Origin: Neobacillus terrae | GTDB lineage: Bacteria; Bacillota; Bacilli; Bacillales; Cytobacillaceae | Direction: 5' to 3' | DNA: 61,543 nt | NCBI RefSeq assembly: GCF_011393025.1 | Contig: NZ_JAAOEO010000023.1 | Span: forward strand, 1-61,543 | Part shown: positions 45,474-53,428 of the stretch, one piece after another | Numbering within the stretch: the stretch's first letter is position 1 | Layout: the number at the start of each line of letters is the position of its first letter | The notes under the pieces: generated by a model | Seen by the model: the letters and a program-made list of their open reading frames with translations, nothing else | Database searches by the model: none | Told to the model about the DNA's origin: nothing | Made by a program: the position numbers and the translations under genes

Positions 45474-47692
45474 GAAACCAGGCAGGTGAACGAGGGAAAA
45501 CCTCGATGCAATTATATGCCATTGCCTTTTTTATGCTGTGGGAATGGCTGAGACCGATTGGTAAAGTAACGGAAACCAGCTATCTGGGAGTTTTTATTGT
45601 TTTTATTGCCTTGTCCTTTGCCGGGGGCTATTTTCAAATAAACAAAGGACTGAAGGTCACAATCAAATTACTCTACATTCTGGGAAGTGTCTACAACTTC
45701 TACTATTCCGGCGGATTTTTTCATTTTAACTGGTGGAACCTCTTCTTTACTGATTTAAGTAAAAATGCAGGTTTTATTGGAAGTGGGGATTGGACTGCCC
45801 TCTCAGATCCCTTCCGGACAATTCTATTTTTTACTTTGCTGTGGCTGATGGTTTATCTGTTGCAGTATTGGCTTCTTAACCGGCAGCGAATTTTTGTGTT
45901 TTTCCTTATGACTATTATATATATAACTGTTTTGGATACTTTTACTCCATATAATGCAAAGTGGGCAATTGTAAGAACAGTTCTCGCTGGTTTTACAGTG
46001 ATGGGTATACTCACCTTTTCACGGATTATTAATAAAGAGAACGTTGGAAAGGATTCTACCTCGAGGCGTAAATGGATGATTCCGCTTGCCGTTATGCTTT
46101 TTTTAAGCGGTTTTGTTGGTATGATAGCACCAAAGGCAGCACCCGTTTGGCCAGACCCTGTTCCTTTTTTAACGTCGCTTAACAACAAAAGCGGAGATGA
46201 AGGAAATTCTGGCGGCATAGCTAGAATTGGTTACGGGACTAACGACTCCAGGCTGGGAGGGCCATTTATTCCGGATAACAGTGTCGTTTTTACTGCCAAC
46301 ACGGAGAGCAGCCATTATTGGAAGGTCGAATCAAAAGAGGTTTATACGGGTAAGGGGTGGACTTCTCCGCGTAAAGAGGCAAGAGAACTTTTTAATAAGG
46401 ACGAGGAAGTACCGTTCGGCCGTTTTCCTGGGGATATAAAAACCGAAAAGGAAAAAGTTGAACTAAACATGAATCTCCTATACAACCATATTGTATATCC
46501 TTACGGCACTGTGAAGATTAATGCAGGTAAAAATGTAAGTTTTGAAGCGGATCCTGTTTTGGAAAAGATTTATAGCTATATGCCAAACAGAGAGCCCTAT
46601 CGTGCAACCCAATATTCAATGGATGTTGAGGTACCTGAATATAAGGTATCTGCTTTAAGAAGTATAACTGGAGACGAACAGACTGTGCTGTCTCCGGAGT
46701 TTATGGCTCGCTATACGCAGCTGCCAAACTCCCTACCTTCCAGGGTGAAACGGCTTGCTCAGGAAATTACGGCTGGCAAAGAAAATTGGTGGGATAAAGC
46801 AAATGCAATTGAGGATTACTTTGATCTGCCCGACTTTACCTATGATCAAAAGAAGGTAGCGGTTCCAGGAAAGAAGGATGACTACGTAGATCAATTCCTT
46901 TTCAAAACAAAGCGTGGCTACTGCGATAACTTCTCCAGTTCCATGACTGTTATGCTAAGAACACTTGGTATTCCGGCAAGATGGGTAAAAGGTTATGCGC
47001 AAGGCGAGTTTCAGAAATACGATAGCGAAAATTCCAACAGACAGGTATTCGAAGTTACCAATAATAATGCCCACTCCTGGGTTGAAGTTTATTTTCCAGG
47101 GCAGGGATGGATTCCTTTCGAGCCAACCAAGGGCTTTGATAACAGTATTAAGCTGAACTATGAGATTAATTCCCACTCAACAAATAAATCTGAGGCGGCA
47201 CCTGTTACGATCCAGAAAAAAACCCCGAAAAACAGGCTTGAAGAAATGGAGAAAAACACGGTTAAAAGTAAAGCCGTTAAAAAGGAAGAAACGGCCTTGA
47301 AAAAGGCAACTGTTTTTATTCAGATGCAATGGTTAAAAGTGCTGCTTGGATTTTTGGCTATAGGTATTCTTGCATATTTATTGTATAACATTCGCTACCG
47401 ATGGCTGCCTCACTACTTCATCTTCCTGTTTAAGTGGAGAAAAAACGATACTCAATTTGCGAAGGCCTATATGGTATTGCTAAAGCAGCTCGAACGGTAT
47501 GGTCTAAAACGTAGAGACGATCAAACATTAAGAAGCTATGCCAAATATGTCGATTCTTTTTTTACTAGCAATGAAATGGGTCGTCTGACAAACCGTTATG
47601 AGCAGATGATTTACAACAACAGCTTGCCTAAAGGAAGCTGGAATGAAAATAGGGAATTATGGGAAAATTTAATTAAAAAGACAATTGCTTGA
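45470..47692 (+). CDS. yebA: TgpA-like transglutaminase-domain membrane protein YebA
   Basis: The 740-residue protein has an N-terminal block of about seven membrane helices (residues 10-230), a large extracytoplasmic domain with a transglutaminase core, one further helix near residue 630, and a C-terminal cytoplasmic domain. Catalytic candidates are Cys485 (KRGYCDNFSSS), His535 (NNAHSWVEV) and the acidic residue in PFEPT. It probably cross-links or cleaves a surface substrate. It ends the yeaC operon; its stop overlaps the -35 of the guaA promoter. Confidence 0.9.
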   Translation: MRNQAGERGKTSMQLYAIAFFMLWEWLRPIGKVTETSYLGVFIVFIALSFAGGYFQINKGLKVTIKLLYILGSVYNFYYSGGFFHFNWWNLFFTDLSKNAGFIGSGDWTALSDPFRTILFFTLLWLMVYLLQYWLLNRQRIFVFFLMTIIYITVLDTFTPYNAKWAIVRTVLAGFTVMGILTFSRIINKENVGKDSTSRRKWMIPLAVMLFLSGFVGMIAPKAAPVWPDPVPFLTSLNNKSGDEGNSGGIARIGYGTNDSRLGGPFIPDNSVVFTANTESSHYWKVESKEVYTGKGWTSPRKEARELFNKDEEVPFGRFPGDIKTEKEKVELNMNLLYNHIVYPYGTVKINAGKNVSFEADPVLEKIYSYMPNREPYRATQYSMDVEVPEYKVSALRSITGDEQTVLSPEFMARYTQLPNSLPSRVKRLAQEITAGKENWWDKANAIEDYFDLPDFTYDQKKVAVPGKKDDYVDQFLFKTKRGYCDNFSSSMTVMLRTLGIPARWVKGYAQGEFQKYDSENSNRQVFEVTNNNAHSWVEVYFPGQGWIPFEPTKGFDNSIKLNYEINSHSTNKSEAAPVTIQKKTPKNRLEEMEKNTVKSKAVKKEETALKKATVFIQMQWLKVLLGFLAIGILAYLLYNIRYRWLPHYFIFLFKWRKNDTQFAKAYMVLLKQLERYGLKRRDDQTLRSYAKYVDSFFTSNEMGRLTNRYEQMIYNNSLPKGSWNENRELWENLIKKTIA

Positions 47693-47718
47693 CCTGAAAT
47701 TTAATCTATTGCTACAAT
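47689..47718 (+). promoter_or_regulatory. promoter of guaA
   Basis: TTGACC (47689-47694) and TACAAT (47713-47718), 18-bp spacer, upstream of the guanine riboswitch. Confidence 0.7.
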
Positions 47719-47744
47719 ATTAATCAAATTTAATATTGTGCGTT

Positions 47745-47869
47745 ACCTTCATATATCCTCGATGATATGGATCGAAAGTCTCTACCGGGCCGCCGTAAAT
47801 GGCCTGACTATGAAGGCAGAAATTTCTTTTATTAAAATCTAAGAAAACTGGAATTCTGCCTTCGTTTAT
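47745..47869 (+). promoter_or_regulatory. guanine riboswitch and terminator upstream of guaA
   Basis: The purine aptamer spans 47745-47816: P1 CCTTCA/TGAAGG, the conserved TCTCTACC and CCGTAAA loops, and GACTAT with C at the ligand-specifying position, indicating guanine or hypoxanthine. A terminator follows (arms GAAGGCAGAA 47812-47821 and TTCTGCCTTC 47854-47863, then a T-rich tail). The terminator 5' arm reuses the 3' strand of P1, so aptamer and terminator compete. A second weak hairpin lies at about 47903-47932. Confidence 0.9.
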
Positions 47870-48015
47870 TTTTATACGGGCAAATTTTAGTTTTCTTTTT
47901 TTATGCCTATTAAAATAGAGAGAGGCTTTTTATGCAAAGTTTTCTTAAAGGATGAAATGTTTTTGTACTGAAGGCAAAAGATAAGAGGAAGAAATAGAAG
48001 AAAGAGGTGGCCGTT

Positions 48016-49569
48016 TTGACGGGGAAAATAGAGCTTCAAAACCAAGAGAAAATAGTGGTTCTGGACTTTGGGAGCCAATATAATCAGTTAATTACCAGGC
48101 GGATTCGTGAGTTGGGTGTATACAGTGAACTGCATCCTCATACGATTACAGCTGAAGAAATAAAGGAAATGAACCCAAAGGGGATCATTTTCTCAGGTGG
48201 CCCAAACAGTGTTTATGATGAAAACTCGTTCCGCTGTGATGAGCGTATTTTTGATTTGGGTCTTCCTATCCTTGGTATTTGTTATGGGATGCAGCTAATG
48301 ACTGTTCATTTTGGCGGAAGAGTGGAAAAGGCAAAAAATCGTGAATATGGCAAAGCATTATTAACCCTGGAGCATGAGTCCAAAATTTACAAAGGATTGC
48401 CTAGAGAGCAAATTGTATGGATGAGCCATGGAGATCTTGTTATGGAGGCGCCAGAAGGCTTTAAGGTAGACGGAATTAACCCTTCATGTCCAATTGCGGC
48501 TATGAGTGATGAAGAACGGCGCTTATACGCAGTTCAATTCCATCCTGAAGTTCGCCATTCCATGTACGGAAATGAACTTCTTAAAAACTTTGTTTTTGAG
48601 GTTTGTGAGTGTAAGGGTAAATGGTCGATGGAGAACTTTATTGAAATTGAAATGGAAAAGATCCGGCAGACTGTTGGAGATAGAAACGTTTTATGTGCCC
48701 TTAGCGGCGGTGTGGATTCATCCGTTGTCGCGGTTTTAATCCATAAAGCTATAGGCGACCAGCTTACATGTATTTTTGTAGACCATGGCCTGCTTCGCAA
48801 AGATGAAGCTGATCAGGTAATGAAAACATTTGCTGATGGGTTCAACATGAATGTTATTAAAATTGATGCAAAAGATCGCTTCCTTGGCAAATTAAAGGGA
48901 GTTTCCGACCCGGAACAAAAGCGGAAAATCATCGGCAACGAATTCATTTATGTGTTTGATGATGAAGCAGCCAAGCTTGAGGGAATCGATTTTCTTGCTC
49001 AAGGTACTCTTTATACTGACATTATTGAGAGCGGAACAGCTACTGCGCAAACAATAAAATCCCACCACAATGTGGGCGGGCTTCCGGAAGACATGCAATT
49101 TACTTTAATCGAGCCATTAAATACTTTGTTTAAAGATGAGGTTCGTGCTCTTGGTACAGAGCTTGGCATACCTGATGAGATTGTCTGGAGACAGCCATTC
49201 CCTGGACCAGGACTTGGAATAAGGGTTCTAGGAGAAATTTCTGATGAAAAGCTTGAGATTGTTAGGGAGTCAGACGCTATCTTGCGCGATGAAGTGAAAA
49301 AAGCCGGCCTTGAGAGGGAAATTTGGCAGTACTTCACGGTTCTTCCTGATATCAGAAGTGTTGGAGTAATGGGGGATGCCCGCACTTATGATTACACAAT
49401 TGGAATCCGTGCTGTTACATCCATTGATGGAATGACCTCAGACTGGGCGAGAATTCCCTGGGACGTACTAGAGGTGATTTCGACAAGAATTGTTAATGAG
49501 GTTCCTCATGTAAACCGGGTCGTTTATGATATAACCAGTAAGCCACCTGCAACAATTGAATGGGAATAG
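48016..49569 (+). CDS. guaA: GMP synthase (glutamine-hydrolysing)
   Basis: GuaA aminates XMP to GMP using glutamine and ATP. The protein (517 residues) has an N-terminal class I glutamine amidotransferase domain (nucleophile in GICYGMQL, His/Glu in FHPEV), an ATP-pyrophosphatase loop SGGVDSSV near residue 230, and the dimerisation domain ending PPATIEWE. I prefer TTG 48016, five bases after AGAGGTGG; GTG 48007 would lie inside that ribosome site. It is riboswitch-controlled and upstream of pbuG, itself riboswitch-controlled. Confidence 0.95.
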   Translation: MTGKIELQNQEKIVVLDFGSQYNQLITRRIRELGVYSELHPHTITAEEIKEMNPKGIIFSGGPNSVYDENSFRCDERIFDLGLPILGICYGMQLMTVHFGGRVEKAKNREYGKALLTLEHESKIYKGLPREQIVWMSHGDLVMEAPEGFKVDGINPSCPIAAMSDEERRLYAVQFHPEVRHSMYGNELLKNFVFEVCECKGKWSMENFIEIEMEKIRQTVGDRNVLCALSGGVDSSVVAVLIHKAIGDQLTCIFVDHGLLRKDEADQVMKTFADGFNMNVIKIDAKDRFLGKLKGVSDPEQKRKIIGNEFIYVFDDEAAKLEGIDFLAQGTLYTDIIESGTATAQTIKSHHNVGGLPEDMQFTLIEPLNTLFKDEVRALGTELGIPDEIVWRQPFPGPGLGIRVLGEISDEKLEIVRESDAILRDEVKKAGLEREIWQYFTVLPDIRSVGVMGDARTYDYTIGIRAVTSIDGMTSDWARIPWDVLEVISTRIVNEVPHVNRVVYDITSKPPATIEWE

Positions 49570-49625
49570 TTTCTTAATATACGAATGTTAAGTTGTAGAA
49601 ATTTGTAAAATGTTCGTGTTTTATG

Positions 49626-49654
49626 TTGACATAGTACTTTTTTCCTGTTAAAAT
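49626..49654 (+). promoter_or_regulatory. sigma-A promoter of pbuG
   Basis: TTGACA (49626-49631) and TAAAAT (49649-49654) with a 17-bp spacer. Confidence 0.85.
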
Positions 49655-49678
49655 CCAGATAGATTAATGAAAAACATA

Positions 49679-49841
49679 CGCATCGTATAATGTTGGGAAT
49701 AAGGCCCAAAAGTTTCTACCAAGCTACCGTAAATGGCTTGACTACGAGGCAGTGTCAGATTAAGGAATGTTTCCTCTTTCCTTTTTGTGGTTTATACACA
49801 TGCCAAAGTCAGCGCTCCGGTAGAATGGAGCGCTTTTTTAT
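49679..49841 (+). promoter_or_regulatory. guanine riboswitch and terminator upstream of pbuG
   Basis: The aptamer at 49679-49750 has GTATAATG, GTTTCTACC, CCGTAAA and GACTACG, with C at the specificity position (guanine/hypoxanthine). A separate terminator has arms 49811-49818 and 49827-49834 followed by T6. This is the arrangement of an OFF switch that lowers purine uptake when guanine is plentiful. Confidence 0.93.
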
Positions 49842-49904
49842 TTCTTTTTTGGGGAACGACAATACGGATCGCGATGTATTTACAAGAAACAGGGGGAAAG
49901 AGAA

Positions 49905-51233
49905 ATGAAAAAGTATTTCCAATTTGAAGAGCTCGGTACAAATTACCGCCGTGAAACGATGGGAGGAATCACTACCTTCCTTGCAATGGCGTATATACTT
50001 ATCGTAAATCCGATCACATTAACACTTCAGAATATTAAAGGTCTTCCGGCTGTAATGCATATGGACTACGGTGCCGTTTTTGTCGCAACAGCATTAGCTG
50101 CTGCGATTGGATCAATTGTAATGGGCTTGCTTGCGCGTTATCCGCTGGCGTTGGCACCTGGTATGGGATTAAATGCATTCTTTGCCTATTCTGTACTGCT
50201 TGGAAGCAAAATCCCTTGGCAGCACGCGCTCGGTGCTGTATTTATTTCCGGTGTGTTCTTCTTTTTACTGACTGCAACAGGCTTACGTGAAAAAATAATA
50301 AATGCCATTCCAGTTGAATTAAAACACGCCGTTGGAGCGGGAATTGGTTTATTTATTACCTTTATAGGTTTCCAAAACGCAGGTATTATAGTTAAAAATG
50401 ATGCAACACTTGTTGGTTTAGGTGATTTTTCAAATGGCAACACTTTATTAGCGATTTTTGGTATTATAATAACCGTTATTTTAATGACGAGAGGCATTAA
50501 GGGTGGAGTATTTTACGGAATGATCATTACGGTTATCGTAGGTATGATTTTTGGTCTTATTGATACACCGCATAAAGTAGTTTCTGCAGTGCCAAGTATT
50601 AAACCAACTTTTGGAGCAGTTTTTAGTTCTTTTGGTGACAGTTCTTTCTATACAACATCAATGCTTGGTATTATTCTTACATTCTTATTCGTTGATTTCT
50701 TTGATAACGCAGGTACATTGGTTGCAGTTGCCAACCAGGCGGGGTTAATGAAGGACAATAAACTTCCTCGAGCAGGAAAAGCATTATTTGCAGATTCCAT
50801 CGCATCTATTGCTGGTTCTATCCTTGGAACTTCTACAACAACATCATACATTGAATCATCTGCTGGGGTTGCAGCAGGAGCAAAAACAGGGTTTGCGTCA
50901 TTAGTTACAGCAGCACTTTTCATCCTGTCACTTTTCTTCTTCCCGTTATTATCTGTAGTAACAGCACCGGTTACAGCACCTGCCCTTGTCATTGTAGGTG
51001 TGCTGATGGTTTCATCTTTAGGAAAAATTGATTGGACTAAGTTTGAAATTGCAGTCCCAGCTTTCCTAACTATTATTGCAATGCCTCTTTCTTATAGCAT
51101 TGCAACTGGTATTGCCGTTGGTTTTATCTTCTATCCAATTACAATGCTGGTTAAAGGACGGGTAAAGGAAATTAACCCAATTATGTATGTGTTTTTCGTG
51201 ATTTTCGTCCTTTATTTTATCTTCCTGAAGTAA
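49905..51233 (+). CDS. pbuG: hypoxanthine/guanine permease PbuG (NCS2/AzgA family)
   Basis: The 442-residue protein has about thirteen membrane segments and AzgA-type features: TMGGITTFLAMAYILIVNP near residue 17, PLALAPGMGLNAFFAY, FVDFFDNAGTLVAV and the GTSTTTSYIESSAGVAAG block. It imports guanine and hypoxanthine. The guanine riboswitch upstream and the guaA neighbour support the substrate. AGGGGGA precedes the ATG. Confidence 0.94.
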   Translation: MKKYFQFEELGTNYRRETMGGITTFLAMAYILIVNPITLTLQNIKGLPAVMHMDYGAVFVATALAAAIGSIVMGLLARYPLALAPGMGLNAFFAYSVLLGSKIPWQHALGAVFISGVFFFLLTATGLREKIINAIPVELKHAVGAGIGLFITFIGFQNAGIIVKNDATLVGLGDFSNGNTLLAIFGIIITVILMTRGIKGGVFYGMIITVIVGMIFGLIDTPHKVVSAVPSIKPTFGAVFSSFGDSSFYTTSMLGIILTFLFVDFFDNAGTLVAVANQAGLMKDNKLPRAGKALFADSIASIAGSILGTSTTTSYIESSAGVAAGAKTGFASLVTAALFILSLFFFPLLSVVTAPVTAPALVIVGVLMVSSLGKIDWTKFEIAVPAFLTIIAMPLSYSIATGIAVGFIFYPITMLVKGRVKEINPIMYVFFVIFVLYFIFLK

Positions 51234-51252
51234 TTTTTATATTGCGAAAGAA

Positions 51253-51278
51253 GCCGCGATGGTTCGCGGTTTTTTTCT
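51253..51278 (+). terminator. terminator of pbuG
   Basis: CCGCGA (51254-51259) and TCGCGG (51264-51269) form the stem, followed by T7. Confidence 0.85.
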
Positions 51279-51331
51279 TTTAAAAAGAATGATAGTATTA
51301 TAAATGGAATCTTAATTAAAGGAGAGAGATC

Positions 51332-52258
51332 ATGGAGAAAATATTCATTTTCGGCCATAAAAATCCGGACACAGACACCATTTGTTCCGCGATCACTTAT
51401 GCTGATTTAAAAAATAAATTGGGCTTCAATGCTGAACCTGTCCGCTTGGGTACAGTAAGCGAAGAAACACAATTTGCGCTTGATCATTTTGGGATGACTG
51501 CACCCCGTCTTGTTGAAAAAGTTGCAGCCGAAGTAAAAGAGGTTATTTTAGTAGACCATAATGAGCGTCAGCAAAGTGCTGATGATCTGGAAGAGGTCCG
51601 TGTAGCAGAAGTTATTGACCACCATCGTGTTGCTAACTTTGAGACAAAGGATCCTTTATACTTCCGTGTTGAGCCAGTTGGCTGTACGGCTACAATTTTA
51701 AATAAAATGTACAAAGAAAACGGTGTTAACATCGAAAAGTCAATTGCAGGTTTAATGCTTTCCGCTATCATTTCTGACACACTTTTGTTTAAATCTCCAA
51801 CCTGTACACAACAGGATATCGACGCTGCGCGTGAACTAGCTGAAATCGCCGGTGTTGATGCAGACTCCTATGGACTATCTATGTTAAAAGCAGGAGCTAA
51901 CCTAAACGATAAATCTGTTAAGGACCTGATTTCATTAGATGCTAAAGTTTTTCCAATGGGAAATGCGAAGGTAGAAATAGCACAGGTGAATGCCGTTGAC
52001 ACAAATGATGTTCTTTCCCGCCAAAAAGAAGTTGAGGAAGTTATCAACACTGTAATAGAGGAAAAGAATTTAGACTTATTTGTTTTTGTTGTAACTGACA
52101 TTTTAACAAATGATTCTGTGGTTTTGGCTCTTGGTAAGGGAGTCGCAAATGTTGAAAAAGCATTCAATATAACTTTAGATAATAACATTGCCGTTCTAAA
52201 AGGTGTTGTATCCCGTAAAAAACAAATTGTTCCGCCGTTAACTGCGTCCTTCGAATAA
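51332..52258 (+). CDS. ppaC: manganese-dependent inorganic pyrophosphatase
   Basis: This family II (DHH) pyrophosphatase hydrolyses pyrophosphate in the cytoplasm. The 308 residues carry the motifs FGHKNPDTDTICSA (residues 5-18), the DHN motif and DHHR near residue 96, and a C-terminal DHHA2 domain ending with SRKKQIVPPL, the substrate-binding basic segment. The ribosome site is AAAGGAGAG. It is monocistronic. Confidence 0.96.
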   Translation: MEKIFIFGHKNPDTDTICSAITYADLKNKLGFNAEPVRLGTVSEETQFALDHFGMTAPRLVEKVAAEVKEVILVDHNERQQSADDLEEVRVAEVIDHHRVANFETKDPLYFRVEPVGCTATILNKMYKENGVNIEKSIAGLMLSAIISDTLLFKSPTCTQQDIDAARELAEIAGVDADSYGLSMLKAGANLNDKSVKDLISLDAKVFPMGNAKVEIAQVNAVDTNDVLSRQKEVEEVINTVIEEKNLDLFVFVVTDILTNDSVVLALGKGVANVEKAFNITLDNNIAVLKGVVSRKKQIVPPLTASFE

Positions 52259-52268
52259 TAGTTTCAGT

Positions 52269-52300
52269 AAGACCGTCTTTCAGGCGGTCTTTTTATTTTT
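52269..52300 (+). terminator. terminator of ppaC
   Basis: AAGACCG (52269-52275) and CGGTCTT (52285-52291), followed by a T-rich tail. Confidence 0.85.
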
Positions 52301-52401
52301 CGACAATCAAGAGAATTTTAATGTAGAATGATTGACTTCTTTGTTTCCCATGACTAACATGAAAATCAGACTAAATACAATTTGTGCGAGGGAGTGGCAG
52401 G

Positions 52402-53241
52402 ATGAATTTTATAGTTAAAAAAGTGTTAAATAATAATGTAATCATCGCTGCTCACGAATCGTACGGGGAAGTCGTCATTATTGGTAAAGGGATTGGTTTT
52501 AACAGAAAGCGGGATGATATCATCGAATCCTATTCTGTTGAAAAACTCTTTGTTTTAAGAAATGAAAAAGAGCAGGCAAACTATATAAAACTTTTGCCCT
52601 TTTTGCAGACCGATCTCCAGGAAGTTATTATATCTGCAATTGAGCTTATTAAACAAAGGACAGGCAATTCACTAAATGAGCATATTCATGTTGCTTTAAC
52701 AGATCATATTATGTTTGCCATTAATAGGATTTCAACCGGGATGGAAATGAAAAATCCTTTTTTGATTGAAACGAAAACGCTTTATCCGATCGAATATGAT
52801 ATAGCTGCAGAAGTTGTGGAGCTTTTAAAGGATAAAATACATGTGGACCTTCCTAAAGGCGAGATAGGTTTTATAGCTCTTCATATCCATAGTGCAATTG
52901 CAAATAAAAATTTATCAGAGGTTAACCAGCATTCTCAGCTGGTCAGCAGGCTCATTGATATGACGGAAGAGCAGCTAGACATCGAAATAGATAAGGAAAG
53001 CGTAGATTATATGAGGCTAGTCCGCCATCTTCGCTTTACTATTGAAAGAGTAAATAATGGAGAAAAAGTGAACGAGCCAGAAAAAATTGCTTTTCTATTG
53101 AAAGAGGAATACCCTGTGTGTTACAATCTCTCGTGGAAGCTCATTAAGGTAATGCAGCAAACGCTAAAAAAACCTGTATTCGATGCAGAAGCTGTTTATT
53201 TAACCATGCATCTGCAAAGGCTTCAGAAAAAAGTGAAATAG
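52402..53241 (+). CDS. glcT: transcription antiterminator GlcT
   Basis: GlcT is a BglG/SacY-family RNA-binding antiterminator controlling ptsG. The protein (279 residues) has an N-terminal co-antiterminator domain (FIVKKVLNNNVIIA...GKGIGFNRK, residues 2-60) and two PRD modules (first around HIHVALTDHI and GFIALHIHSA, second around LVRHLRFTIERV and YLTMHLQRL) with the phosphorylatable histidines. I place the start at ATG 52402 after GAGGG. It lies directly upstream of its target hairpin and ptsG. Confidence 0.94.
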   Translation: MNFIVKKVLNNNVIIAAHESYGEVVIIGKGIGFNRKRDDIIESYSVEKLFVLRNEKEQANYIKLLPFLQTDLQEVIISAIELIKQRTGNSLNEHIHVALTDHIMFAINRISTGMEMKNPFLIETKTLYPIEYDIAAEVVELLKDKIHVDLPKGEIGFIALHIHSAIANKNLSEVNQHSQLVSRLIDMTEEQLDIEIDKESVDYMRLVRHLRFTIERVNNGEKVNEPEKIAFLLKEEYPVCYNLSWKLIKVMQQTLKKPVFDAEAVYLTMHLQRLQKKVK

Positions 53242-53253
53242 TTATTATCTTTC

Positions 53254-53368
53254 CACGTGTTACTGATTCGATCAGGCATGAGTGAAGAAGATAATTGAAA
53301 TGGAATTTTTGGGGTAATATATCCCTATGTAATTTCCATCAATTGTTTTCTTTCCTCATGCCTTTTTT
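53254..53368 (+). promoter_or_regulatory. RAT antiterminator overlapping the ptsG leader terminator
   Basis: The RAT-like sequence at 53254-53284 (CACGTGTTACTGATTCGATC followed by AGGCATGAGTG) closely resembles the GlcT target of B. subtilis ptsG. Its 3' part AGGCATGAG (53274-53282) is also the 5' arm of a terminator whose other arm CTCATGCCT is at 53355-53363, followed by T6. GlcT binding would prevent the terminator. Confidence 0.92.
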
Positions 53369-53428
53369 ATTTTTAGCGCTTTTGCTTGAAAACGCTTAAT
53401 GGGTAAAAAATTATTAGGAGGTACTTCT

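Noticed and set aside
53386..53399. TGAAAACGCTTAAT before ptsG as a CcpA cre site.
   Set aside because: The last positions do not fit the consensus and the site lies in the leader after the terminator; support is too weak.
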